Shown in pieces: positions 18,770 through 26,999 of a stretch of 46,013 nucleotides of DNA (positions are counted from its first letter, which is position 1; every line of letters starts with the position of its first letter). The notes below the pieces were generated by a model that worked only from the letters and a program-made list of their open reading frames with translations, did not search any database and was not told where the DNA came from. Source of the stretch: Prolixibacteraceae bacterium (lineage in GTDB: Bacteria > Bacteroidota > Bacteroidia > Bacteroidales > Prolixibacteraceae); the NCBI GenBank assembly GCA_019459485.1, contig JAIBEZ010000021.1:1-46013 (forward strand), read 5' to 3'. A program made the translations under genes and the position numbers.

Positions 18770-20211
18770 AGTGTAAAGATATTAATAAGATTTCAGAATT
18801 GAAAAACGGTTTTACCCATAGGTGGCTTGAACCCGATTTTATTTCCAGTTCTTTGAAATGTTTCACATTTTCGAGCCTATGTAACGCTGTTTCGCAGGTC
18901 AAGGAAAAAGGGTACAGTTTTGAATGGGTGATGACCATTCTTCTTTCAATGCCTTTTATAGATGCCACGACCGTTCATTCTATGCTGACCGGTTGCGTGA
19001 AGCATCAGATAGAAGCGGGGAAGGACACCTTTTACAGGCTGAAAAACAATCCGGGTATTTGCTGGCGGATGGTCTTATGGTTGTTTGCGGCAAAGTTTAA
19101 AGCCTTGACAAACAAGAATCCGGATCAGGATTCTGGTTTAAAGTATATGATATTTGACGACACGCTGATCGAAAAAACAGGCAAACACATTGAAAAAGTA
19201 TCACGGGTATGGGACCATGTTGCTCAAAAGGCAGTGTTGGGCTTCAAGCTCCTGTCGATGGGATATTGGGATGGGACATCGCTTATTCCCCTTGATTTTT
19301 CGTTGCACCGCGAAACGGGGAAAAACAAGGAAAAGCCCTTTGGCCTGAAAAAGAAAGAACTGAAAAAGCAATACAAGAAGAAACGGGCAAATGGCTCCCC
19401 CTCACACGAAAGGGCAGAGGAGGCCGACATGTCCAAAATTGATTGTGCCATAAAAATGTTCAAGCGGGCAATAAGCCTGGGCTTTATAATTGATTATGCA
19501 CTGATGGACAGTTGGTTTACTTGTGATGCTTTTATCAATGCGGTACTTTCGGTAAAAAAACAAACGGTACATCTGATCGGGATGTATAAGATTGCCAAAA
19601 CCAAATTCCTTTACAACGGGACGATGTACACATACAGCCAAATTCGGAACCTGACGGGAAAAGCAAAACGTTGCCGCAAGCTCGGCTTGTATTATACACA
19701 GGCCGAAGTAGAAATTAAAGGCAGAAAAATAAACCTGTTTTTTAGCAAACAGGGCAAAAACGGCAAGTGGAAGGTGTTGCTTTGCACAAATACCCAATTG
19801 TCTTTCATCCAGGTGGTCGAAATATACCAAATCAGATGGACTATTGAAGTTTTCTTCAAGGAATCAAAACAATTGCTGGGCTTGGGCAAATGCCAATCCA
19901 ACGACTTTGATGCACAGATCGCTGATTCGACCATCACCATGATTCAGCATATGCTGTTAACATTGCGGTACCGCGTTGACAACTATGAATCCATGAACGG
20001 GTTGTTTTCTGAAATCAGCGAGTCTGCCATACAGCAACGCCTGAACCAAAGGATTTGGGGGCTATTTGTCGAACTGCTGAAAATAATCGCAACAGTTTTT
20101 GACCAAGTCGATGAGCAAGAACTGCTTGAACGCATTTTCCAGAACGATCGGGCAAATGAACTCGTAGCCCGGCTGCTTGGCGATACCGAACAAAATAATA
20201 AAGCCGCATAA
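18763..20211 (+). CDS. IS4-family DDE transposase
   Basis: A 482-residue cut-and-paste transposase. The DDE catalytic triad is visible: Asp132 (or 133) in IFDDT, Asp249 in LMDSWF, and Glu362 in the IS4 signature Y-x2-R-x3-E-x6-K (YQIRWTIEVFFKESK). The spacing and motif place it in IS4. The protein appears full length with no stop or frameshift, so the element may still be active. The ATG sits in the arm of an upstream hairpin. Confidence 0.93.
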   Translation: MLQCKDINKISELKNGFTHRWLEPDFISSSLKCFTFSSLCNAVSQVKEKGYSFEWVMTILLSMPFIDATTVHSMLTGCVKHQIEAGKDTFYRLKNNPGICWRMVLWLFAAKFKALTNKNPDQDSGLKYMIFDDTLIEKTGKHIEKVSRVWDHVAQKAVLGFKLLSMGYWDGTSLIPLDFSLHRETGKNKEKPFGLKKKELKKQYKKKRANGSPSHERAEEADMSKIDCAIKMFKRAISLGFIIDYALMDSWFTCDAFINAVLSVKKQTVHLIGMYKIAKTKFLYNGTMYTYSQIRNLTGKAKRCRKLGLYYTQAEVEIKGRKINLFFSKQGKNGKWKVLLCTNTQLSFIQVVEIYQIRWTIEVFFKESKQLLGLGKCQSNDFDAQIADSTITMIQHMLLTLRYRVDNYESMNGLFSEISESAIQQRLNQRIWGLFVELLKIIATVFDQVDEQELLERIFQNDRANELVARLLGDTEQNNKAA

Positions 20212-20300
20212 CGAAAATGGAAAACTAAAAACAAAGAAAAACAATACTTTAGAAAATACCGGAAATCAAAAAACACCGGAAACATTGATCAAATATTTAT

Positions 20301-20316
20301 GTGCGAAACTTTAGTA
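20301..20316 (-). repeat. Right terminal inverted repeat of the IS4-family element
   Basis: This is an exact reverse complement of the left end (18638-18653). It lies 90 bases after the transposase stop. Confidence 0.85.
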
Positions 20317-20396
20317 TATTAGTTGTTATTTATTCTTACAACTACTCATTTATAGAGTTTTTCATCTTTGCGTTTAGATTAAGTTAAGTTCGTTTA

Positions 20397-20429
20397 GTTG
20401 GCTCAGGAATATTTCTGAGTCAACTTTTT
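20397..20429 (+). terminator. Rho-independent terminator
   Basis: GTTGGCTCAGGAA pairs with TTTCTGAGTCAAC to form a stem of about 12-13 pairs with G-U wobbles and a tiny loop, followed directly by five T residues. It lies downstream of the IS4 element and upstream of the esterase gene. It most likely ended the FAS1-SusC-SusD operon before the insertion, and still separates that operon from the esterase gene. Confidence 0.75.
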
Positions 20430-20533
20430 AAAACTTTTGTTAAATATTCCGTTATTATATGAAATGAATGCCTACCATGCCTGCTCAGAAAATAAGTTCA
20501 TTTTCTCCAACATAAAACAAATAAATTAATACA

Positions 20534-21343
20534 ATGAAATCGATTTTAGCATTTTTTATCATTTTGTCCCAAATTGCAAGTGCAGCTGTTGTTGATACCA
20601 TTCAAACATATAGCACTTCCATGCAGAAGAATATCAAATCTGTAGTAATTACTCCTGATAATTACTCTAATGCCAAAGAATTGCCCGTAGTATACCTGCT
20701 TCACGGATACGGTGGTAATCATCTTGATTGGATCAACAAAGCCAAAGGTTTTGAAAAGGCATCAGACATATACAATATGATTATTGTTTGTCCTGATGGA
20801 GGGATTAGTAGTTGGTACTGGGATAGCCCGGTTGATAAGACATTTAGATACGAGACCTATATTTCTGATGAGTTGGTCAAATCGGTTGATGCAAAGTATA
20901 AAACAATCAAAGATAGAAAAGGTCGTGCTATTTCCGGATTGAGTATGGGAGGACAAGGTGCACTATACCTTGCTTTCCGTCACCAGAATGTGTTTGGGGC
21001 AGTCGGAAGCATGAGTGGGGGAGTGGATATCCGTCCGTTTCCCAATAGTTGGGACATGGCCAAACGTTTGGGGACGTATGCTGATCAATCCGAACATTGG
21101 GAAAAGAATACTTTGATAAATATGCTGAATTTACTTACGCCAAATTCACTTGCTATCATCATCGATTGTGGAACAGAGGATTTTTTCTACAAAGTGAATG
21201 AAAATCTGCATGAGCAACTGTTGTACTGCAATATCCCGCACGATTACATCACGCGATCCGGAGTACACAATTGGCCTTACTGGACCAATGCCATAAAATA
21301 TCAATTGTTGTTCATGCATAATTACTTCACCAATGAACAGTGA
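20534..21343 (+). CDS. Secreted carbohydrate esterase, esterase D/CE1-like alpha/beta hydrolase
   Basis: A 269-residue alpha/beta hydrolase with a type I signal peptide ending near ASA (residue 17-18), so periplasmic or secreted. The catalytic triad is readable: Ser137 in the nucleophile elbow GLSMGG, Asp216 in CGTED and His245 in GVHNW. The oxyanion region LLHGYGG is also present. Proteins of this family remove acetyl, feruloyl or other acyl groups from polysaccharide side chains, or hydrolyse S-formylglutathione. The signal peptide and PUL position favour polysaccharide de-esterification. The exact ester is not predictable. It follows the terminator, so it probably has its own promoter. Confidence 0.85.
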   Translation: MKSILAFFIILSQIASAAVVDTIQTYSTSMQKNIKSVVITPDNYSNAKELPVVYLLHGYGGNHLDWINKAKGFEKASDIYNMIIVCPDGGISSWYWDSPVDKTFRYETYISDELVKSVDAKYKTIKDRKGRAISGLSMGGQGALYLAFRHQNVFGAVGSMSGGVDIRPFPNSWDMAKRLGTYADQSEHWEKNTLINMLNLLTPNSLAIIIDCGTEDFFYKVNENLHEQLLYCNIPHDYITRSGVHNWPYWTNAIKYQLLFMHNYFTNEQ

Positions 21344-21402
21344 AGATTATTATTGATTCTTTAATACTCTCATTCTGACCGCTCAAATCCGTATTTTCGC
21401 AC

Positions 21403-21744
21403 ATGATATCGTTCATCTTGGAGGGAAATTCGGATGCCGAAAGATTGGTCAATACCTACCTTCGCGGAAGTTGGAAATGTTGCTAAGTTTTCCCGACGAG
21501 AATAAGACCGAATTCCTGAGGGATTTTAGCCGCTATGGAAAGATTCGGTGATGAATTCAAATACCGGACAACTGAAAGGGAGCGGGAAGGCTTGAACCGG
21601 TAAAACCTTTCGATGAAAATTAACCGCAAAACTCAACCAAAATCACACTACTTGACCATTTAGGAAAGAAAACGATCGGTACTTTCGGCTGAAAAAGGCT
21701 GGATAAACATTGATGGCGCAAAACAAAGACAATTTATTATTTGA
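21403..21744 (+). pseudogene. Probable decayed reading frame between the esterase and GH97 genes
   Basis: Pieces read like one protein with lesions. An ATG at 21403 gives about 27 residues (LEGNSDAERLVNTYLRG) to TAA 21484. A neighbouring frame supplies KLEMLLSFPDENKTEFLRDFSRYGK, ending at TGA 21549. The first frame resumes at 21535 (MERFGDEFKYRTTERERE) to TAA 21601 and stays open in parts to about 21744. Two compensating frameshifts would join the pieces. I do not recognise the family. Confidence 0.3.
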
Positions 21745-21764
21745 TTGAATATTAAACTTATATC

Positions 21765-23726
21765 ATGCAAAAAACAACCCTTAAAAACCTGTTTCTGTTT
21801 ACTGTTGCGGGACTCTTCGCTTCGTGCCAACCCGCCGAAAAAATGTGGGAACTGAATTCCCCGGAAAATAACCTGCGCATTACTGTTGCCGCAACCGAGG
21901 GCGGAGAAACCTCGCTTGTTTACAAAGTTGACCTGATAAAAGATGGTCAGGCAATCGCCGTCATTGAAAGTTCACCGCTTGGCATTGAGCGCAACGATCA
22001 GCAATTCAGTTCAGGTCTGAAATTCGTTTCGAAAAGCCAAGTGAGAACCATTGACGAAACCTACACAATGCACATTGGCCGCCAGACTGAAATCCGCAAC
22101 CACGCCAATGAACTGGAGCTAACCTTCAAAAATCAGCAGGGCTCGCTGATTCAGCTGGTATTGAGGGCTTACAACGACGGCGTGGCTTTCCGCTACGTGT
22201 TCCCCGAAAAATCCGACAGCGCGTTTACTGTTGTGCGCGAGCTGACCGGCTTCAAGGTTCCTGAAACCGGAAAAGCCTGGATCCAGCGTTACGATGTGCC
22301 ATCACAATGGACACCGGCTTACGAAAAATTCTACGAGGACGGAATGCCAATCGGAACAGCTTCACCCAATGCAGAGGGCTGGGCTTTCCCTGCTTTGTTC
22401 AACACCAACAATAATTGGGTGTTGATTTCCGAAGCCAATCTGACCCCCCATTACTGCGGGATCCGCATGGAGCAAAATGCCCCGAACGGCATGTACCGTG
22501 TGCGTTTCCCCGAAGCCAAAGATGCCGAAGGATACGGCGCTGTTGAACCGGTTTCGGCCACTCCGTGGGTAATGCCATGGAGAACCATCGTAGTGGGTGA
22601 AACGCTTGCACCCATTTTCGAAACCACCCTGATCAACAATTTATCCGACCCAACAGTTGCCGGCGATTTTTCGTGGGTGAAGCCTGGCCGTGCTTCGTGG
22701 AGCTGGATTTCGGAGAACGACAGTCCGAAGAAGTTTCAGTCCCTCAAAGAATTTGTTGACCTGGCTGCCGAAATGAATTGGGAATACTCGCTGGTTGACG
22801 CCAACTGGGATCTGATGACCGGCGGAAACATTGAGCAACTCGTTCAGTATGCCAATTCGAAAGGAGTTGGTATTTTGATGTGGTACAATTCAGGCGGCCC
22901 GCAAAACGTGGTGACCGAACGTCCGCGCGACATCATGTACGATCCACAATTGCGCAAGGCCGAGTTCCAAAAACTGAAAGAATGGGGCGTGAAAGGAGTG
23001 AAAATTGACTTTTGGCACAGCGACAAGCAAAACATGATTGCTCTTTATCATGATGTTATGAAAGATGCTGCCGACAACCACATTTTGGTGAATTTTCACG
23101 GCTGCACCATCCCGCGTGGCTGGTCGAGGACGTATCCGAACCTGATTGGCCTCGAATCAGTAAAAGGCGAAGAATGCTACCTGTTTGACCAACCTTATAC
23201 CGATGCAGCGCCCATCCAGAATACCATTCTGCCTTTTACCCGCAACGTAATTGGCCCAATGGATTATACTCCGGTTGGTTTCAGCGACCTGAAATATCCG
23301 CACATCACCACCAACGCGCACGAACTGGCCTTATCGCTGGTGTTCAATGTCGGAATCCTTCATTTTGCCGACAATGTAAAAACCTACCGTACCCAACCCA
23401 ATTTTATCAAAGAGTTCCTGAAGGCGGTTCCTGCGGTGTTCGACGAAACGCATTTCATTTCAGGAGAACCCGGAAAATCGATCGTGATGGCCAGCCGTAA
23501 AGGAACCAACTGGTACGTGGCCGGAATCAACGGAGAAAAATCGGTGAAAGAAATTTCGGTGGAGTTGCCATTTATTACATCAGGCGAATTTGATCTTAGC
23601 CTGATTTCAGATGGCGAAACTGCGCGCACATTTAGAAATGAAACCAAAGCCTTTAAAGCCGGAGAAACAATTCCGGTGAAAATGCTGGAATGCGGAGGCT
23701 TTGTGGCTGTGTTAAAAACAAAATAG
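21765..23726 (+). CDS. GH97 glycoside hydrolase lipoprotein, retaining alpha-galactosidase type
   Basis: A 653-residue enzyme with a lipobox at Cys21 (FASC), so membrane-anchored. It has the GH97 layout: an N-terminal beta-sandwich (about 25-285), a catalytic TIM barrel (about 290-560) and a C-terminal beta domain. The barrel carries GVKGVKIDFWHSDKQ with Asp415, the position of the nucleophile in retaining members such as the Bacteroides GH97 alpha-galactosidase. Glu464 in GLESVKGEE is the likely acid/base. Inverting SusB-type enzymes lack this Asp, so alpha-galactosidase, or the related beta-L-arabinopyranosidase activity, is more likely than alpha-glucosidase. The gene looks more G+C rich than the upstream operon. 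Confidence 0.92.
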   Translation: MQKTTLKNLFLFTVAGLFASCQPAEKMWELNSPENNLRITVAATEGGETSLVYKVDLIKDGQAIAVIESSPLGIERNDQQFSSGLKFVSKSQVRTIDETYTMHIGRQTEIRNHANELELTFKNQQGSLIQLVLRAYNDGVAFRYVFPEKSDSAFTVVRELTGFKVPETGKAWIQRYDVPSQWTPAYEKFYEDGMPIGTASPNAEGWAFPALFNTNNNWVLISEANLTPHYCGIRMEQNAPNGMYRVRFPEAKDAEGYGAVEPVSATPWVMPWRTIVVGETLAPIFETTLINNLSDPTVAGDFSWVKPGRASWSWISENDSPKKFQSLKEFVDLAAEMNWEYSLVDANWDLMTGGNIEQLVQYANSKGVGILMWYNSGGPQNVVTERPRDIMYDPQLRKAEFQKLKEWGVKGVKIDFWHSDKQNMIALYHDVMKDAADNHILVNFHGCTIPRGWSRTYPNLIGLESVKGEECYLFDQPYTDAAPIQNTILPFTRNVIGPMDYTPVGFSDLKYPHITTNAHELALSLVFNVGILHFADNVKTYRTQPNFIKEFLKAVPAVFDETHFISGEPGKSIVMASRKGTNWYVAGINGEKSVKEISVELPFITSGEFDLSLISDGETARTFRNETKAFKAGETIPVKMLECGGFVAVLKTK

Positions 23727-23950
23727 AACCAAAAGAGTGTATGAATCAAAAGCAACCAACTCTTTCTGCCATTCAACAGGCAACCATACGATCGTCCGTT
23801 GGTTTTTGCTGCGAAACTCTTAACCAGACTGAATAACGATTGTGTTAGATGCCACCAGTTTTAAAACGCTGGCAGAAAGAAATCGAAAAAACAACCTGCC
23901 GAAACCGGAGATGACCTACCGTTCTAATAGGAAAAGAAAGCCGGAAGGCC
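23727..23950. other. Non-coding stretch after the GH97 gene
   Basis: No open frame, hairpin or recognisable fragment was found. Many stops occur in all frames. Given what follows, it may be the eroded 5' part of the hsdM remnant. Confidence 0.3.
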
Positions 23951-24516
23951 ATAGTCGACAACCTAATTTTTAACTATCAGATAATTGCCAATCCGCCGTT
24001 TAATGTGAGCGACTAGAGCCGGTGAGTTGATGCGTACCGATGGACACTGGCTATACGTGACACCTACCGGAAACGCCAACTTTGACAGGATGCAGCATTT
24101 TATTTACCACCTTTCTCCAACTGGATAGGCCGGAATCGTTTTGGTAAAAGGTGCTTTAACTTCCAAATCATCGGGCGAAGTCGAAATTCGGAAAGCATTG
24201 ATTGAAGTAGGTTTTATCGATTGTATTGTAAATCTGCCTGCCAAATTATTTCTGAATACACAAATACCTGCTGGATTCTGTGCCTAAGATCCGATTGCCA
24301 AAGTTCGAGAATTATATTATGTGGATACCCAAGGCCGTTATATGGGTTTACCTGATGATAAAGACGATTTTGATTTTAACGAACGGTTTTCTGCATTAAA
24401 AGCCGAATAAGAAGCCCAGATCAAAGAAGAAGCCCAATAAAATCAAATAAATGCAGAAAATCTGGTGAAGATAAATGGAATTGAAGGAAAGCAAAACGAA
24501 AAATCCCATTTTTGCT
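23951..24516 (+). pseudogene. hsdM: Decayed type I restriction-modification methylase (HsdM) remnant
   Basis: The fragments match the second half of an N6-adenine methyltransferase of a type I system. Motif IV NPPF is encoded at 23990-24001 within QIIANPPFNVSD, where the usual following Trp is a TAG stop. After a frame change, the frame from ATG 24030 reads GNANFDRMQHFIYHLSPTG, then stop, then AGIVLVKGALTSKSSGEVEIRKAL...NLPAKLFLNTQIPAG. This is the typical HsdM region. It ends with the charged tail FDFNERFSALKAE. In-frame stops occur at about 24126, 24285, 24408 and 24438. No HsdS or HsdR remnant was recognised. Confidence 0.8.
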
Positions 24517-24570
24517 GCTAATCTCCCACGCAGAACGTAGGGCTTCGCAAAAACAGAATAGCACAAGAGT

Positions 24571-24809
24571 ATGGAAAATATTGAACTCATAGAAATTGGA
24601 AACCGGATTTTTACCATTCGGGGTGTTCAGGTTATGCTCGAAAGACATTTGACTGAAATGTACAAGGTTGACAATAAAAGATTGAATGAGCAGATAAAGC
24701 GCAACCTGGACAGTTTCCTGAGTCTTTTCGTTTTCAATTAACGAATTCTGAATTGGAAGATTTGAGATTGCAATTTGCCAATCGAAGATCCATTAAGGTT
24801 TTAAATTGA
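24571..24809 (+). pseudogene. Frameshifted ORF6N-domain protein remnant
   Basis: From ATG 24571 the sequence reads ELIEIGNRIFTIRGVQVML...LTEMYKVDNKRLNEQIKRN, the start of the ORF6N DNA-binding domain common in phage-related and restriction-linked genes. This frame stops at TAA 24739. The family pattern continues in another frame (QFPESFRFQLTNSELEDLRLQFANRRSIK) to TGA at 24807. The frameshift lies at about 24705-24716. Even joined, the product would be only about 78 residues, so the C-terminal part is also lost. ORF6N genes often sit inside type I restriction loci, which agrees with the adjacent hsdM remnant. Confidence 0.75.
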
Positions 24810-24827
24810 TCCTTAATCTTTATTCCA

Positions 24828-26363
24828 TCAGATTTCAAAAATTTCCTGAAAAGCACTTTCAATTTTCTTCACTTCATTATCCTGTAATTCAATAAATTCC
24901 TTGGCCCTGGCTCTCTTAGAAAGAGTTCCTCTATTTTGTTCAAGAAACCTAACCAGCGTTGACACTAACTTGTCCGGCATTTCAAATTGGTCGTCAATAA
25001 ATCGCTTGAACTCCTCGTATTTATAAATGTAGTTGACTTCCTCAGGGATAATTCGATTGATAGTATCACTCACACAATCGAATAGAAACTCAGCTTGTTT
25101 GGTTGCATCAAAATACCGATAGTAATCAATAGTATCATTTATAACTTCAACATTATGGTCCGGTGTTGTTTCCCATTCAATTAATTCAAGAATAGGGTGG
25201 GAGTATGATTCCAATACAATTCTGTAATCTTCAATCTTGTCTAAAATGGATGCGGAAATTGGAAAGATTACCCCTTGATAAGTGAGATTCAGTTTTGCTA
25301 AAATATGGTGAATCAGATATCGATGAATCCGACCATTTCCATCAGAGAATGGATGAATAAAAACAAAACCAAAAGCAATTACAGTTGCTGATAATACCGG
25401 ATCAAATTTTTCTTTGTCAAGAAGACGATAGGTATCAATTAATCCTTCAATAAGTTGATCGATATCTTGCCATTTGGCAGATATATGATCTGGAATAGGT
25501 TCACCGGTTGTTCTTTCACGATCTCCGACAAAGCCTCCTTCAGTCCTGAATCCCATTTTTGTAAATCGTTTGCTCTCAATGATTATTTCCTGGAGTCTTA
25601 ACAATTCAACCTTAGTTATTGGGTTTTTGCCTGCCTCGCCAATTGCTTTTCCCCAGCGTAAAGCCCGATTTGTTCCGGGATTTTCCCCTTCGATGGTGAA
25701 GGACGCTTTTGAGTCTTTTAATAATAGGAATGAGGCAGCTCTTTGCATGACCTCTTTGTGTATACTATTTATATAGGTATTCTTTTGGTCCTGAAAGTTT
25801 GATGCAATATATTCCTCCAGTTTTGATGTTTTATAAATCAATGGACAAAAATCGGGTGTTCCTGGTAGATTGTTAGCGATCCGGTGACGGGACGAACGTT
25901 TTCCTTCGATAGCGAATTGAATACTATCATCAATTAGAGGAACAAAATTTCCCCGATCTAAATCCGGAATGTCAAGTATCTTATTGTTTAGCCATTCAAA
26001 GATAAACCAGATTCTGCGGCTATATTGACTAAGCGGCTCAATTTGAATGAGTTCTTTAATTTCGTTGTCGGAAAATACTTTAAATAGCTTTTTAAAAACC
26101 AGCAAATTAATGCCTTCGTACTTAAGTGCAAAAACCAATTGTTTGAAAAGAGTATCATCTGGTTTATATCTGGGAGTGAAGACCTGCCATTCTTCCGTTT
26201 TATATTTTCTCTCTTTCTGACTGATTAACGAAAGTCTTTCAGGGATAGGAACAGCCAATTCAAATTGTGAAATGATTGCTCCATATCCAACCAGAAAGCT
26301 TTCTTCTGGCGATAATCTTCCCCGAAAAGTAGTTATTGTCTGCGAAATACATTTAATTCCCAT
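24828..26363 (-). CDS. Fic-domain protein (probable AMP-transferase)
   Basis: A 511-residue Fic protein. The ATG at 26363 is preferred; extending to 26390 needs a TTG codon. The catalytic loop HPFSDGNGR (His337 onward) is the complete HPFx[D/E]GNGR motif for transferring AMP from ATP to a target hydroxyl. An inhibitory motif [S/T]xxxE[G/N] is present N-terminal to the core (Ser221 to Glu225-Gly226, in SFTIEGE), the class II arrangement that keeps the enzyme off until the helix moves. The C-terminal 130 residues are helical and could bind DNA or a partner. It is convergent with the decayed restriction genes and is the only intact gene of that island. The target is unknown. Confidence 0.9.
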   Translation of the reverse strand: MGIKCISQTITTFRGRLSPEESFLVGYGAIISQFELAVPIPERLSLISQKERKYKTEEWQVFTPRYKPDDTLFKQLVFALKYEGINLLVFKKLFKVFSDNEIKELIQIEPLSQYSRRIWFIFEWLNNKILDIPDLDRGNFVPLIDDSIQFAIEGKRSSRHRIANNLPGTPDFCPLIYKTSKLEEYIASNFQDQKNTYINSIHKEVMQRAASFLLLKDSKASFTIEGENPGTNRALRWGKAIGEAGKNPITKVELLRLQEIIIESKRFTKMGFRTEGGFVGDRERTTGEPIPDHISAKWQDIDQLIEGLIDTYRLLDKEKFDPVLSATVIAFGFVFIHPFSDGNGRIHRYLIHHILAKLNLTYQGVIFPISASILDKIEDYRIVLESYSHPILELIEWETTPDHNVEVINDTIDYYRYFDATKQAEFLFDCVSDTINRIIPEEVNYIYKYEEFKRFIDDQFEMPDKLVSTLVRFLEQNRGTLSKRARAKEFIELQDNEVKKIESAFQEIFEI

Positions 26364-26398
26364 GGTGATTTGTGAAAAACAGTTTTTCAAATTTAAAT

Positions 26399-26499
26399 GA
26401 AAAATAGTTACAAATAGCGATAAATGATTATTTATTATTAGATTATGCGAAAAATAGTTATTGTTTTAATCGAAGAATCACAAAAAATTAACTATTTTC
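26399..26499 (-). promoter_or_regulatory. Repeated GAAAAATAGTTA boxes in the fic promoter region
   Basis: GAAAAATAGTTA occurs identically at 26399-26410 and 26449-26460, exactly 50 bp apart. A shorter inverted copy (TAACTATTTTC) is at 26489-26499. All three lie within 140 bases upstream of the fic start codon. The arrangement suggests an operator for fic. The regulator is unknown, and Fic autoregulation or a lost partner is possible. Confidence 0.45.
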
Positions 26500-26622
26500 G
26501 TAAACGCAAATGGAAGCAACCTGATACTCAAAACAGTTCGTTTTTGAGGTGGTAATTCGGGAGTTTGACGAATTTTGAAAAATTAAATTGCTGATATTTA
26601 GCTGGATAACTGATGAGTTCCG

Positions 26623-26640
26623 TTCCCGCCAGCTCCACTA
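26623..26640 (+). other. tmRNA-3'-end-like sequence, candidate attachment site
   Basis: The 18 bases TTCCCGCCAGCTCCACTA resemble the 3' terminus of bacterial tmRNA (T-stem 3' strand, then acceptor AGCTCCAC-A), a common integrase target. The bases upstream (GATGAGTTCCG) do not form the matching T-stem, and no tmRNA body precedes it. It is therefore not a working gene and may be an att remnant. A strong hairpin follows directly. No integrase gene is in the window. Chance similarity cannot be excluded. Confidence 0.35.
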
Positions 26641-26682
26641 ATTGCGGATATCGTTGAAAAACGGTATCCGCAATTTCTTTTA
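26641..26682 (+). terminator. Strong rho-independent terminator-like hairpin
   Basis: ATTGCGGATATCGTT (26641-26655) pairs with AACGGTATCCGCAAT (26660-26674), a 15-bp stem with one wobble and a GAAA loop. A T-rich stretch follows (TTCTTTT). No intact plus-strand gene ends here. It may be the terminator of the RNA gene whose 3' end is mimicked just upstream. Confidence 0.65.
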
Positions 26683-26726
26683 TATCAAGTTATTAACGCT
26701 ATTGATGATCGACTGTAAAAATAAAA

Positions 26727-26770
26727 ATTCGTTCAAGATTCATTCAAAATTCATTCAAAATTCATTCAAA
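26727..26770 (+). repeat. Four 11-bp tandem repeats
   Basis: Three perfect copies of ATTCATTCAAA occupy 26738-26770. A diverged copy (ATTCGTTCAAG) precedes them at 26727. They fall in the gap between fic and gntR. A short open frame runs through them, but they do not look coding. Confidence 0.75.
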
Positions 26771-26999
26771 AAAATGGCTACAAATGGCACAAAAGCTTTC
26801 GGCACATCTAAGGATAACTTATGAGGAGCCGGAGGATTCGTTGTTTTCAGTCCGCATTTAACATACAAAGCTCTTGACTAGGCTGGCTAACAATTGTTTG
26901 GCATTGCAGCTTGTACACCCACAGAACGCTACCGGTGAATTTGAGCAAGGATTAACAGCGGCGGTTTGTTAACCAGTTTATTTTATGGTTGAGTAATGA
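26771..26999. other. Intergenic stretch downstream of gntR
   Basis: No supported gene. A 60-codon frame (26642-26824) runs through the hairpin and the tandem repeats and ends here; its start is inside the hairpin and its residues look random. The segment separates the decayed island from the sugar regulon. Confidence 0.35.

Larger units (their letters stand above)
18638..20316 (+). mobile_element. IS4-family insertion sequence with 16-bp perfect terminal inverted repeats
   Basis: The element is about 1.68 kb and carries one transposase gene. Its ends are the 16-bp sequence TACTAAAGTTTCGCAC (18638-18653) and its exact reverse complement (20301-20316). I see no long target duplication: only the three bases TAT flank both ends, in an AT-rich target where that may be chance. 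A 6-bp palindrome (GCACTT/AAGTGC, 18650-18666) overlaps the left repeat. The element lies between the stop codon of the second susD and a strong terminator at 20397. Confidence 0.85.

Noticed and set aside
19402-19830. 142-codon minus-strand frame inside the transposase gene
   Set aside because: It lies fully opposite a coding region with clear DDE motifs and has no recognisable features.
18635-20319. Target-site duplication of the IS4-family element
   Set aside because: Only TAT is shared at the two edges in an AT-rich target, which is too short to claim.
26364-26390. Nine extra N-terminal residues for the Fic protein
   Set aside because: This needs a TTG start; an ATG is available at 26363 in frame.
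26600-26640. Functional tmRNA or tRNA gene
   Set aside because: Only the last 18 bases fit; there is no matching T-stem, acceptor 5' strand or tmRNA body upstream.
26727-26770. CRISPR array
   Set aside because: The repeats are 11 bp, abut without spacers and no cas gene is present.
26642-26824. 60-codon plus-strand frame between fic and gntR
   Set aside because: It begins inside a terminator hairpin and runs through the 11-bp tandem repeats; the residues look random.
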